This document shows positions 35,961 through 44,469 of a DNA stretch of 64,000 nt, in pieces (positions within the stretch are counted from its first letter, which is position 1; each line of letters starts with the position of its first letter). Origin of the DNA: Petrimonas mucosa. GTDB lineage: Bacteria > Bacteroidota > Bacteroidia > Bacteroidales > Dysgonomonadaceae. The stretch lies in contig NZ_LT608328.1 in the NCBI RefSeq assembly GCF_900095795.1, positions 1,481,001 to 1,545,000 of the forward strand, read 5' to 3'. The notes beneath the pieces are model-generated. The model saw nothing but the letters and a program-made list of their open reading frames with translations, made no database searches and was not told the DNA's origin. Made by a program: the position numbers and the translations under genes.

Positions 35961-37682
35961 ATGGAAAAGCTATCACATTTCAATCTGGTTTTCTTTGATT
36001 ATCTATCATTTGCATTATACATCTTGCTGCTTTCCTTAATTGGTTACTATTTCGGGAAGAAAAAAAAGCAAGATTCTTCCGATTATTTCCTTGCTGGTCG
36101 GACATTGCCATGGTACGTTGTTGGAAGTTCCTATATTGCATCAAACATCAGCACCGAACATTTTATCGGTATGGTTGGTGCTGCATTTGTATATGGTATC
36201 TGCGTTGCAATGTCTGAGTGGGCAAATGTAGCTTCCTTCTCACTCTTGATATGGGTGTTCATCCCATTTCTGATGTCTGCAAAAGTGTTCAGTACACCTG
36301 AATTTCTGGAGAAAAGATTCAATTTGTCTGTGCGCCAGTTTTTTGCAGTTGTTACAATTGTGAGCAATATTATCGCCTTTCTTGCAGCCGTACTTTATGG
36401 TGGTGGTATTGTAATTCAGCAATTGTTTAATATCAACTTGTGGACTTCAATCATTATTATTGGCCTGATTGCGGGAGTATGGTCAATCTATGGTGGTCTT
36501 AAGTCGATAGCCTGGATGGATGTCTTTACCGTTGTTGTGATGGTTGTAGGTGGGTTATTGGTGACAATTCTCGGCCTGTATATGCTCTCCGGTGAAGATC
36601 ACTCCCTGGTAAGCGGTTTTAAGGTTATGCTTGAAAGAAATAGTGCTCAGACAGGTATCTGGAAAGAGGTTGTTGAAAAAAACATCCACAATATGGTTGG
36701 CACAGATCACTATTCCAGGTTATCTCTAATCCAGCCGGTCTCACATCAAGTTTCTCCGTGGCCAAATCTTATTTTGGGGGTTTTTACAATTAGTATCTGG
36801 TACAACGCATTGAATCAATTTATGATTCAAAGAGTGTTGGCAGCTAAAAGCAGTTATCACGCGCGGATGGGTATCGTTTTTGCCGGTTACCTGAAAGTAT
36901 TGTTACCGGTTATTGTGGTATTGCCGGGTTTGATCCTGTTTGCCCGATATCCTGATGTCCTGAATCTTCCATGGCCTGAAATCAGACCTGAGGCGGACAA
37001 AGGATATATCGTGTTGCTTCAGACATTGGTGCCCGCAGGTCTTCGTGGATTATTTATTGCATCCTTATTTGGTGCCGTGCAATCCACGGTGAGTGCCGTA
37101 CTGAATTCTACCTCGACCGTATTTACACTGGATGTGTACAAACGAATGTTCAGAAAGAACGAACTTGATTCGCATTATGTAAGAATTGGGAGATGGTCCT
37201 CTTTTGTTATCATCATAGTGGCGATTGTGCTGGCTGGCTTCATAGGAAAATTAGGTGGCAGTTTGTTTGTGTACATCCAGACATTGTATGCGTTTTTCGC
37301 ACCCCCTTTTGCTGCAATCTTTGTTTTGGGAATACTTTTTAGGAGGATCAACGGAAAGGGGGCTATTGTGTCCATCACTGTAGGATTCATCTTCAGCATA
37401 CTGTTGAAAATCTATATTCAGTACGATGCCGCTGCACCCTCATGGTTAACTCCTTTCCAGATGCAAGCTATTGTAAGCTGGCTGTTGTGTGTGATTGTTT
37501 GTGTAGTGGTGAGCTTGCTGACAGAAAAGCCGAGAGCAGAGCAGGTGACTGATGATTTGACAATCAATTGGAAGAAGATAAATATTTTCGAGGATCTGGG
37601 CAATAAATGGTACAAGAGCGTCATTTTATGGTGGCTGATTTTTGTCCTTCTGGTAGCATGTTTGGTGATAATATTCTTTTAA
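35961..37682 (+). CDS. Sodium/solute symporter (SSS family)
   Basis: Inner-membrane Na+-coupled importer, 573 aa, with about 13-14 hydrophobic helices. The family signature is near the start: SSDYFLAGRTLPWYVVGSSY followed by ASNISTEHFIGMVG. Mid-protein GLRGLFIASLFGAVQSTVSAVLNS is the other typical SSS stretch. A soluble insertion of about 40 residues lies around 210-250. Given its place between the kinase and the isomerase, it most likely brings the free sugar released in the periplasm into the cell. Confidence 0.93.
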   Translation: MEKLSHFNLVFFDYLSFALYILLLSLIGYYFGKKKKQDSSDYFLAGRTLPWYVVGSSYIASNISTEHFIGMVGAAFVYGICVAMSEWANVASFSLLIWVFIPFLMSAKVFSTPEFLEKRFNLSVRQFFAVVTIVSNIIAFLAAVLYGGGIVIQQLFNINLWTSIIIIGLIAGVWSIYGGLKSIAWMDVFTVVVMVVGGLLVTILGLYMLSGEDHSLVSGFKVMLERNSAQTGIWKEVVEKNIHNMVGTDHYSRLSLIQPVSHQVSPWPNLILGVFTISIWYNALNQFMIQRVLAAKSSYHARMGIVFAGYLKVLLPVIVVLPGLILFARYPDVLNLPWPEIRPEADKGYIVLLQTLVPAGLRGLFIASLFGAVQSTVSAVLNSTSTVFTLDVYKRMFRKNELDSHYVRIGRWSSFVIIIVAIVLAGFIGKLGGSLFVYIQTLYAFFAPPFAAIFVLGILFRRINGKGAIVSITVGFIFSILLKIYIQYDAAAPSWLTPFQMQAIVSWLLCVIVCVVVSLLTEKPRAEQVTDDLTINWKKINIFEDLGNKWYKSVILWWLIFVLLVACLVIIFF

Positions 37683-37698
37683 CGAATTGAAATTTATT

Positions 37699-39099
37699 AT
37701 GTATTCACAAGATAAAATGAAACTTAAGGTTGGTTTATTGCCGCTCTATTTAAATATGTACGATGAGATAATCCCGGAAGTGAAAATTGAACTGAACTTA
37801 TTTCTCAAGAGAGTTACTGATCTACTTACTCAACGCGGAATCGATGTGGTATCAGTAGATATCTGCGGGGTTTCTCGTGAATTTGAAACAGCTATTAATC
37901 AGTTTGAAAATGAAAATGTTGACTCTATCGTGACATTGCATTTGGCATATTCCCCATCCCTGGAGTGCATAGATTCTCTCTGTAAGACAGAATTACCAAT
38001 TGTTGTGATGGATACGACAAGGGACAAGAAATTCGATTCCATTTCGCTTTTAATGTACAATCACGGGATTCATGGGGTTCAGGATATGTGCAATTTGCTC
38101 CTGCAAAGGGGGAAGACTTTTTTTCTTGAAGCTGGACATATTGATTCATCAGATGTTGTAATTAGAATTATTCAACACGTTAAAGGGGCCAGAATCGCCA
38201 AAGAGTTCAAGTCTTCCCGGGTCGGGCAGATCGGAGAAAGCTTCGAGGGAATGGGAGACTTTGTCGTTGAACCCAAAAGGTTAGCGTCTGACTATGGAAT
38301 CCAAATAATAAAAACATCTCCTTTGCAGTTAGAGAGTTATTATTCAACTGTAAATAAACACGATATCTTTGAGGAGATGCAGAATAACATAAAAGAATAC
38401 GATTTGACTCAGGTATGCGATGAATCTCATTATTTGTCTACTCAAATAGGACAAGTGCTCAAGAGATGGATCAGTAATTACGGGTTAACCGGATTTACAA
38501 TTAATTTCAAAGCCGTCAGGAAAAATAGCGGTTTACCAATGATGCCTTTTTTTGAGATTTGCAAATTAATGAAAAACGGAAAAATCGGCTATGCTGGAGA
38601 AGGTGATATTTTAACTGCAGCATTAACAGGAGCATTGTCAAGAGTCTTAAATGAATGTTCTTTTGCGGAGATGTTTTGTCCTGATTGGGAAAACGATACA
38701 ATTTTTCTTAGTCATATGGGTGAAATTAATTTTGAGATTATTGAAGATAAAGCCAAACTAATAGAAATGGAATGGCTTTTCACAGATGCCGATCGTTATT
38801 TATCTCCCTCAGCCTGTTTTAAAAGTGGAGAAGCAACACTCGTATGTTTAGCACCCAAATCGGGTGGCAATTTTTCTTTGATAACAGCTCCTGTTGTCAT
38901 GTTAGATGACTACTATGGTGAATCTTTTGGCGATGGTATAAGGGGATGGATGAAACCTTCGATTCCTGTTCCTGAATTTTTGAAAAAATATAGTGAAGCT
39001 GGCGGTATTCATCATATGGCCATCGTTTATGGAACACACCTGATGACCTTAAAGACATTTGGGGAAATTATGAACTGGGATGTAATTGAAATAATTTAA
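37699..39099 (+). CDS. L-fucose/L-arabinose isomerase-like protein
   Basis: Member of the FucI/AraA-type aldose-ketose isomerase superfamily, 466 aa from ATG 37699 (TTG at 37687 is the longer alternative). The N-terminal half is Rossmann-like (VGLLPLYLNMYDE, VDSIVTLHLAYSPS), and the central part has GEGDILTAALTGAL, the metal and active-site region in this superfamily. The C-terminal barrel ends IHHMAIVYGTHL. It is divergent from true FucI (about 590 aa) and closer to the shorter, poorly studied group. It lies between the symporter and the amidohydrolase with gaps under 20 bp. Likely converts the imported aldose to a ketose for the FGGY kinase. Confidence 0.75.
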   Translation: MYSQDKMKLKVGLLPLYLNMYDEIIPEVKIELNLFLKRVTDLLTQRGIDVVSVDICGVSREFETAINQFENENVDSIVTLHLAYSPSLECIDSLCKTELPIVVMDTTRDKKFDSISLLMYNHGIHGVQDMCNLLLQRGKTFFLEAGHIDSSDVVIRIIQHVKGARIAKEFKSSRVGQIGESFEGMGDFVVEPKRLASDYGIQIIKTSPLQLESYYSTVNKHDIFEEMQNNIKEYDLTQVCDESHYLSTQIGQVLKRWISNYGLTGFTINFKAVRKNSGLPMMPFFEICKLMKNGKIGYAGEGDILTAALTGALSRVLNECSFAEMFCPDWENDTIFLSHMGEINFEIIEDKAKLIEMEWLFTDADRYLSPSACFKSGEATLVCLAPKSGGNFSLITAPVVMLDDYYGESFGDGIRGWMKPSIPVPEFLKKYSEAGGIHHMAIVYGTHLMTLKTFGEIMNWDVIEII

Positions 39100-39105
39100 A
39101 AGAAT

Positions 39106-40149
39106 ATGAAGAAGGTAATAGAAATCAAAAACGTGGATATCAACTTATATCACTCCATCATCAAAAACTTTCTGCCTGAGGATATAATCGATATACATAC
39201 ACATGTCTTTATTAAAGAACATCACCTTATCAACCAAGAGAATAATGCCAGGTTGGCCCGGTGGCCGGAGCGTGTGGCTGAAGAAAATCCGATTGAAGAT
39301 TTAATAGAAACATACCAATTGATGTTCCCGGGTAAAAAAGTATCTCCATTGATATTTGCTTATCCCATGAATCTGAAATATATTGAATTAGCAAATAAAT
39401 ATATTGAAAACTGCTGCAGGAACAATTCACAATGCTACGGGTTGCTTTTAACAAAACCTGAATGGGATGAGTTTTTTTTAGAAGAACAACTGCTTAGTGG
39501 TGGCTTTTATGGAACAAAAGTGTATTTAAACTTCGCACCACAAGGAATTCCGAAAAATGAGATCTCAATTTTTGATTTTCTACCTCATCATCAATTGACC
39601 CTGCTGAATAAACGCGGGATGATTGTTATGCTACATATTCCCAGGGATAACAGATTGAAAGATCCAATCAATTTGATGCAGATAATTGAAATTGAGAAAA
39701 AGTATCCTGATATCAAACTGATTATCGCCCATGTAGGTCGTGCTTATTGTCGCGAAGATATTGGTAATGCATTTGAGGTTTTATCTGTGACCAATAATGT
39801 GTTGTTTGATTTCAGTGCAAATACAAACCAGTCTGTCTTTGAACATTTGATAAAGTCAGTTGGGGTGAAGAGAATACTTTTTGGGAGTGATTTGCCTATC
39901 ACTCGTATGCGTATGAAGAGGATATGCGAGAGTGGAACTTATATCAATATCATACCAAAGGGTTTGTATGGCGATATCTCAGATGATAAACATATGAGGG
40001 AAGTGGAAGGAGAAGAGGCCGGGCAGTTGTCTTTCTTTTTGTTTGAAGAGATCATGGCTTTCCAGAAAGCAGCCGTCGCGACTCATTTGAAAGATAATGA
40101 TATTGAAGATATTTTCTTTAATAACGCCAGAAGAATATTATCCATATAA
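39106..40149 (+). CDS. Amidohydrolase-superfamily metal-dependent hydrolase
   Basis: TIM-barrel hydrolase of 347 aa. Metal-binding motif DIIDIHTHVF lies near residue 25, then a histidine strand (VMLHIPRDN), LIIAHVGRAYC near 205 and the last Asp in RILFGSDLPITR. This is the pattern of the amidohydrolase_2 group, which includes lactonases such as 2-pyrone-4,6-dicarboxylate lactonase and several decarboxylases. In a sugar operon a lactonase role after oxidation of a sugar by a Gfo/Idh enzyme would be plausible, but this is inference. It begins 6 bp after the isomerase gene. Confidence 0.8.
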   Translation: MKKVIEIKNVDINLYHSIIKNFLPEDIIDIHTHVFIKEHHLINQENNARLARWPERVAEENPIEDLIETYQLMFPGKKVSPLIFAYPMNLKYIELANKYIENCCRNNSQCYGLLLTKPEWDEFFLEEQLLSGGFYGTKVYLNFAPQGIPKNEISIFDFLPHHQLTLLNKRGMIVMLHIPRDNRLKDPINLMQIIEIEKKYPDIKLIIAHVGRAYCREDIGNAFEVLSVTNNVLFDFSANTNQSVFEHLIKSVGVKRILFGSDLPITRMRMKRICESGTYINIIPKGLYGDISDDKHMREVEGEEAGQLSFFLFEEIMAFQKAAVATHLKDNDIEDIFFNNARRILSI

Positions 40150-40184
40150 TTATATTATACAATTCACAAATAAAAATTAAAACT

Positions 40185-41000
40185 ATGAACGGGAAACAGC
40201 TCAGAATTGAGAAATTATTTAACAAAAGCGAGAATGCAGTTATTGTTGCAATAGATCACGGAATGTTTGATGGCCCTATCCCTGGGATGATCAATATGAA
40301 AGAAACGGGTGAGAAAATAGATTCATCAATAGATGGAGTTCTATTAAGTCCGGGGATGTTGAAACATCTTCGGCCCGTATTTAATTACAAGGGAGCCCCC
40401 ATGCCTATTGTGAGATTGAACTGGAGTTCGGTCTATTGTTTCCACTGGGATTACAACAATGCTTACACGACAATCGCTCAAATGGCGGATGATGCAGTTG
40501 CAAATGGCGCTGAAATTGTTTTGGTTTCACTCACCTTACAAACTGGAAGTGAGAAGAATGACACTGATAATGTAAAGATATACAGTCATTTGGTCAATGC
40601 TGCTGATAAACTGGGTATTCCTGTAATTGGAGAATATTTCCCAACCCACTCAAGTGAGTTGACTAACGAGCAAATGCATGAACAGGTCTTCACAAGTTGC
40701 AGAATACTTAGTGAATTAGGATGTGACATGATTAAAACATTTTACACACACAAATTCAAAGAGGTCACAGAAAGTTGCCCTGTTCCTGTATTCGGACTTG
40801 GTGCAGAAAAAAAACCAACCCAGCTTGAAGCACTTCAACTGGCTTCAGATGAAATCAGAGACGGGGCAAAGGGTGTGGTCTTTGGAAGAAATGCTATTCA
40901 GGTTGCCAATCCTATAGCTTTTCAAAGAGCTTTATGTGATGTAGTAAAGAATAATCTTGATCCAATAAAAGCAATTGCTAAATACAACATCAAAGATTAG
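40185..41000 (+). CDS. Class I aldolase of the DeoC/DhnA/LsrF type
   Basis: Schiff-base aldolase of 271 aa. Strand 1 has VIVAIDHGMFDGPIPG with the conserved Asp-His. Lys184 in DMIKTFYTHKF is in the position of the Schiff-base lysine of the DhnA-type aldolases. The C-terminal phosphate-binding part is GAKGVVFGRNAIQ. Family members cleave fructose 1,6-bisphosphate or related 1-phosphates, or act as LsrF thiolase on phosphorylated AI-2. It is expected to split the ketose phosphate made upstream into dihydroxyacetone phosphate and an aldehyde or acyl unit. Confidence 0.85.
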   Translation: MNGKQLRIEKLFNKSENAVIVAIDHGMFDGPIPGMINMKETGEKIDSSIDGVLLSPGMLKHLRPVFNYKGAPMPIVRLNWSSVYCFHWDYNNAYTTIAQMADDAVANGAEIVLVSLTLQTGSEKNDTDNVKIYSHLVNAADKLGIPVIGEYFPTHSSELTNEQMHEQVFTSCRILSELGCDMIKTFYTHKFKEVTESCPVPVFGLGAEKKPTQLEALQLASDEIRDGAKGVVFGRNAIQVANPIAFQRALCDVVKNNLDPIKAIAKYNIKD

Positions 41001-41038
41001 ATAATTAATATTTAAATGTTTATTGATTCAATATATAA

Positions 41039-41644
41039 ATGCATAATTCAACAAAATCGGAGATCATTAGTAAGGCAAAAGAATCTCTCCGTATTGAAAG
41101 TAAAGCCATAGCTGATATTATTGATTATCTGGACCAGGATCGCTTCTATGACGCAGTAGAAATATTGAGCAACTGTCCCAAGATAATTACCTGTGCAAGT
41201 GGTTCATCAGGAATTGCCGCAAAGAAATTTGCGCACTCCCTGTGTTGCATTGAACGAAATGCGCAGTTTCTCTCTCCTGCGGAAGCCATCCATGGTGGGA
41301 TGGGCTGCATGAAGAAAGGGGATGCTGTTGTGATGGTCTCACGTGGTGGAAAGACGGCTGAGTTGCTTCCCATCATCGATGTTTGCAACAAAAAAGAGGT
41401 GATATTGATTGGGATCACGGAAAATATGAACTCACCACTGGCAAGGCAGTCACAAATCGTGATCCCAATGAAAATCGAACGTGAGAGTGACCCGCTAAAC
41501 GTAATGGCAACCTCAAGCTTTGTGGTAACCATAGCCATCTTCGACGCTATGTTGGTTGCGGTGATGGAGACAACGGGATATCGGCTGGAGCAATTCGCAC
41601 TCATTCACCCGGGCGGAGCTGTCGGAAACAGGTTAAACAAGTAA
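41039..41644 (+). CDS. SIS-domain sugar-phosphate isomerase (KpsF/GutQ-like)
   Basis: Single SIS domain protein, 201 aa, without the CBS pair of full-length KdsD/KpsF enzymes. The phosphosugar-binding loop is CASGSSGIAAKKFAHSL, the second motif is VVMVSRGGKTAELLP, and HPGGAVGNRL is the C-terminal signature of arabinose-5-phosphate isomerases. Members interconvert aldose and ketose phosphates. With a FucI-like isomerase already present, this second isomerase argues for an additional phosphorylated intermediate. It starts 38 bp after the aldolase. Confidence 0.85.
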   Translation: MHNSTKSEIISKAKESLRIESKAIADIIDYLDQDRFYDAVEILSNCPKIITCASGSSGIAAKKFAHSLCCIERNAQFLSPAEAIHGGMGCMKKGDAVVMVSRGGKTAELLPIIDVCNKKEVILIGITENMNSPLARQSQIVIPMKIERESDPLNVMATSSFVVTIAIFDAMLVAVMETTGYRLEQFALIHPGGAVGNRLNK

Positions 41645-41657
41645 CAATAAATGAAAT

Positions 41658-42356
41658 ATGTATAAAGGAATAACCATCAAACCCCCATTCTTTGAAATTG
41701 GGCCCAAAGCATTTATGTACGGTGAACGAATGTTGCAGCTGGCAAAAGCGGCTGATGAGGCATCGGCTAAGTATGACGTGCGAATCATACTAACACCTCA
41801 ACCGTCGGATATTTACCTGTTGGCAAAGGAAACCAGCCATCTGCTCATCTTCGCGCAACATATGGATCCGATTACTGTAGGAAGAGGACTTGGGTCCATA
41901 TTGCCTGAAGCTGTAAAAGCAGCCGGAGCAGTAGGCGTAATGCTGAACCATGCAGAAAAACCAATGACCACAGCCGATTTGTATAAAGCGATTAAGAGAG
42001 CCCATGAAACAGGCCTGGCCACTATTGTCTGTGCCGATTCCATCAAAGAAGCAGAAGCAATTGCTCATTTATCGCCTAACATCATTGTGGTTGAACCAAC
42101 CGAACTCATCGGCACGGGTGTAACCAGTGATAAGGAATATGTAATCGCTACCACATCTGCTATCAAAAGAATAAATTCTGAAATACAAGTACTGCAGGCA
42201 GCCGGCATAAAAAATGAACAAGATGTATACAACGTAATGAAAGCCGGTGCTGACGCTACCGGAACTACAAGCGGTATTATGAAAGCGGAAAATCCGGAAG
42301 AAATGCTGGAGAAGATGATACGGGCCGTTCGAATTGCATGGGATGAATTACATTAA
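41658..42356 (+). CDS. Triose-phosphate isomerase-like protein (short, divergent type)
   Basis: Protein of 232 aa with the catalytic pair of triose-phosphate isomerase: His68 in FAQHMDP and Glu146 in VVEPTELIGTG. Phosphate loop GADATGTTSGI also resembles short archaeal-type TIMs. The N-terminal NxK of standard TIM is replaced by ITIKPPFFEIGPK. Bacteroidota normally carry a housekeeping tpiA of about 250 aa elsewhere, so this is presumably a pathway paralogue. It may convert dihydroxyacetone phosphate from the aldolase or, like the erythrulose-phosphate isomerases related to TIM, a four-carbon phosphate. Spacing to the SIS gene is 13 bp. Confidence 0.85.
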   Translation: MYKGITIKPPFFEIGPKAFMYGERMLQLAKAADEASAKYDVRIILTPQPSDIYLLAKETSHLLIFAQHMDPITVGRGLGSILPEAVKAAGAVGVMLNHAEKPMTTADLYKAIKRAHETGLATIVCADSIKEAEAIAHLSPNIIVVEPTELIGTGVTSDKEYVIATTSAIKRINSEIQVLQAAGIKNEQDVYNVMKAGADATGTTSGIMKAENPEEMLEKMIRAVRIAWDELH

Positions 42357-42390
42357 CAAAACGCATTTATAAATTAAAAAAAAGAAGAAA

Positions 42391-42891
42391 ATGAAACTTT
42401 ACAGAGGAACAATTGAATTGCAGTCTAAGGATCACAGACCCGATTTTCACAATGTAACAGAGGGTGTGAAAAAAATCGTGGAAGAATCAGGTGTAAAAAA
42501 TGGAATATGTGTTGTTTATTCACCCCACACAACCTGTTCCGTGATCACCCAGGAATGCTCTCACGATTTGAACTTTTTTGGCAGGGAATACCTGCAACAG
42601 GATTTGAACAACATCATGGAAAAATTGGTGCCAACTTGCAGGACCGAAGGTCAGTACCTGCATCCCGGGCCCAAACACATCGAATTTGCCCTTACTTTCC
42701 CTGACGAGGAACCCAAGGGAAGCCTAAATACAGATGCGCACCTACGCTCGGTATTTTTTGGACGTTCAGAAACTATTCCATTGGTTGATGGTAATCTCTC
42801 GTTGGGCGACTTTGGTTTTATCTATTTCATCGACTGGGATCAGATACGTGAACGAAAAAGAGTTTGTGAGGTGCAGATTATTGGTGAATAG
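42391..42891 (+). CDS. YjbQ/UPF0047 family protein
   Basis: Small enzyme of 166 aa of the YjbQ family, which has been reported to show weak thiamine-phosphate synthase activity and is otherwise uncharacterised. Motifs are SPHTTCSVITQEC with the conserved His, TDAHLRSVFFGRSETIPLVDG and LSLGDFGFIYF. The His and other polar residues form a metal or phosphate site in solved structures. Its place as last gene of the sugar-phosphate operon, before a terminator, suggests a role in that pathway rather than thiamine supply. Confidence 0.87.
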   Translation: MKLYRGTIELQSKDHRPDFHNVTEGVKKIVEESGVKNGICVVYSPHTTCSVITQECSHDLNFFGREYLQQDLNNIMEKLVPTCRTEGQYLHPGPKHIEFALTFPDEEPKGSLNTDAHLRSVFFGRSETIPLVDGNLSLGDFGFIYFIDWDQIRERKRVCEVQIIGE

Positions 42892-42916
42892 TGAAATTTA
42901 TTTCACCATTTTAGCT

Positions 42917-42950
42917 TACACCTGATTTTCTCAAGTCAGGTGTAGTTTTT
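42917..42950 (+). terminator. Intrinsic terminator ending the sugar-phosphate operon
   Basis: ACACCTGA (42918-42925) pairs perfectly with TCAGGTGT (42936-42943), extended by one T-A pair, and is followed by TTTTT at 42946-42950. It lies 25 bp after the YjbQ stop and separates the operon from the E2 gene. Confidence 0.8.
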
Positions 42951-42975
42951 AATTGGTTTAACTTACAAAGAATAA

Positions 42976-44331
42976 ATGGCAGATGTAGTAATCATGCCCA
43001 AACAGGGGCAGTCGGTGGAGAGTTGTATCATCACGGAGCTGAAAAAGAGAAAAGGGGACAGTGTGAAGAAGGGAGACGTTCTGTTCACCTATGAAACAGA
43101 CAAAGCCTCCTTCGAGGAAGAATCGCCTGCTGAGGGCGTTGTGCTGGCATGTTTTTATGAAGAGGGTGATGAAGTACCCGTATTGGAGAACATGATGGTC
43201 ATCGGACAGCCTGGAGAGGATTACTCATCGAAGGTAAGCGGAAGCCACCCGGCGGATCAAAAAGCTGACCCCGCCGGTCAGGACGAAGCAAAAGGTAAGG
43301 ACAAAACGGGGGAGGTCAACCCCACAGGAGATAACAGTCCTGCACGGGCAGTATATACTTCCGTGTCATCAGAACTGTTCGTGTCCCCCCGTGCCAGGAA
43401 ATTAGCAGAAAAGGAGGCAGTGGATGTCTCCCAGCTCACCGGTACAGGGCCGAAGGGGCGGATCACCGAGCATGATGTCCGGGCCTTCCTGATCAATCGT
43501 CCCAGGATGACGCCCCTGGCCAAAAAGCTTGCCGCCGAGCAGGGCACACAACCGTATGCCCCGGGTAGCGGATTGGCAGGAACCGCCAGAGCTGCCGATC
43601 TGGCGGTACCCGTGAACACCATCTATGGTATTGATTATGAAGATAAAAAAATATCCAATATCCGCAAGCTGATAGCCCGGTCGATGCATGCCTCGCTACA
43701 GAACTCCGCACAGCTAACCCATCATCTGGGCGCTGATGCGAGACGCATCCTCGAACTACGAAAAAAAGCCAAAGCCGCGCTTGAAGAAGGAAAGCTCACC
43801 GTCAATATCACGCTGAACGATATGGTCTGTTTTGCAGTTATCAAGGCGTTGAAAAAATACCCCGGTGTGAATACCCATTTTCTGGGCGACAGCAAGCGCT
43901 ATTTTCACAAGGTACATCTGGGCCTGGCCGTGGATACAGACCGCGGCTTGATGGTTCCGGTGGTACGCAATGCCGATGATCTCTCCATCTCGGGTCTGGC
44001 CACACAATTCAAGGAGATGGCGGCCGCCTGCAGAAACGGCAGTATCAATCCCGATATTCTCTCTCCGGAAGCAGGAACGTTTACCGTGTCGAACCTGGGA
44101 AATTACGGTGTTGAAATGTTTACACCGGTGATCAACCTTCCTCAATCGGCCATTCTGGGGGTCAATACCATCGTTCCCCGGCCCAAGGACCTGGGTGACG
44201 GCGTGTATGCATTTGTCCCTTTTATCGGCCTGAGTCTGACCTACGATCACCGGTCACTGGATGGTGGCGAAGCTACCCGTTTCCTGAAACAGATTGCTAC
44301 AGAAATTGAGACTTTGGAGATGGAGTGGTGA
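42976..44331 (+). CDS. Dihydrolipoamide acyltransferase (E2) of a 2-oxoacid dehydrogenase complex
   Basis: E2 core of 451 aa. The lipoyl domain at 1-77 has the lipoylated lysine in ETDKASFEEE. A Pro/Ala/Asp linker leads to a peripheral subunit-binding domain at about 135-175 (SPRARKLAEKEAVDVSQL, GPKGRITEHDV). A second, degenerate copy of that module follows at about 177-208 (MTPLAKKLAAEQG, then SGLAGTARAADL). The catalytic domain covers about 215-451 and ends with DHRSLDGGEATRF, whose His is the acyltransferase base. GC is higher than in the preceding operon. The three genes E2, E3 and E1 form a unit; the substrate could be a branched-chain oxoacid, acetoin or pyruvate. Confidence 0.93.
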   Translation: MADVVIMPKQGQSVESCIITELKKRKGDSVKKGDVLFTYETDKASFEEESPAEGVVLACFYEEGDEVPVLENMMVIGQPGEDYSSKVSGSHPADQKADPAGQDEAKGKDKTGEVNPTGDNSPARAVYTSVSSELFVSPRARKLAEKEAVDVSQLTGTGPKGRITEHDVRAFLINRPRMTPLAKKLAAEQGTQPYAPGSGLAGTARAADLAVPVNTIYGIDYEDKKISNIRKLIARSMHASLQNSAQLTHHLGADARRILELRKKAKAALEEGKLTVNITLNDMVCFAVIKALKKYPGVNTHFLGDSKRYFHKVHLGLAVDTDRGLMVPVVRNADDLSISGLATQFKEMAAACRNGSINPDILSPEAGTFTVSNLGNYGVEMFTPVINLPQSAILGVNTIVPRPKDLGDGVYAFVPFIGLSLTYDHRSLDGGEATRFLKQIATEIETLEMEW

Positions 44332-44386
44332 TAGGACAATAAAATTATAAGTTAAGCATTAATCATTAATCGCTGACTGCTGATCA

Positions 44387-44432
44387 CTGAAAGCTGAAAG
44401 CTGGAAACTGACAACTGACCGCTAATCGCTAG
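44387..44432 (+). repeat. Degenerate CTGAAAG heptad repeat, left arm flanking lpdA
   Basis: Runs of ACTGAAAGCTGAAAGCTG then AACTGACAACTGACCGCTAA. The reverse complement of nearly the same sequence lies at 45824-45853, just after the lpdA stop, so the pair forms inverted repeats around the gene. The rest of the 138-bp gap is also built of similar short words (TTAATCATTAATCGCTGACTG). Confidence 0.6.
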
Positions 44433-44469
44433 AAATTAATCATTTGACAACAAAAAAATATTTACAATT

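Noticed and set aside
34568-41000. FGGY kinase plus LsrF-like aldolase as an AI-2 (Lsr) system
   Set aside because: No LsrB/LsrACD transporter, LsrG or LsrR. An SSS symporter and a sugar isomerase are present instead. The kinase and aldolase families are too broad to support AI-2.
44341-44450. Heptad-like repeats as a CRISPR array
   Set aside because: Units are about 7-10 bp, degenerate and without spacers; no cas genes nearby.
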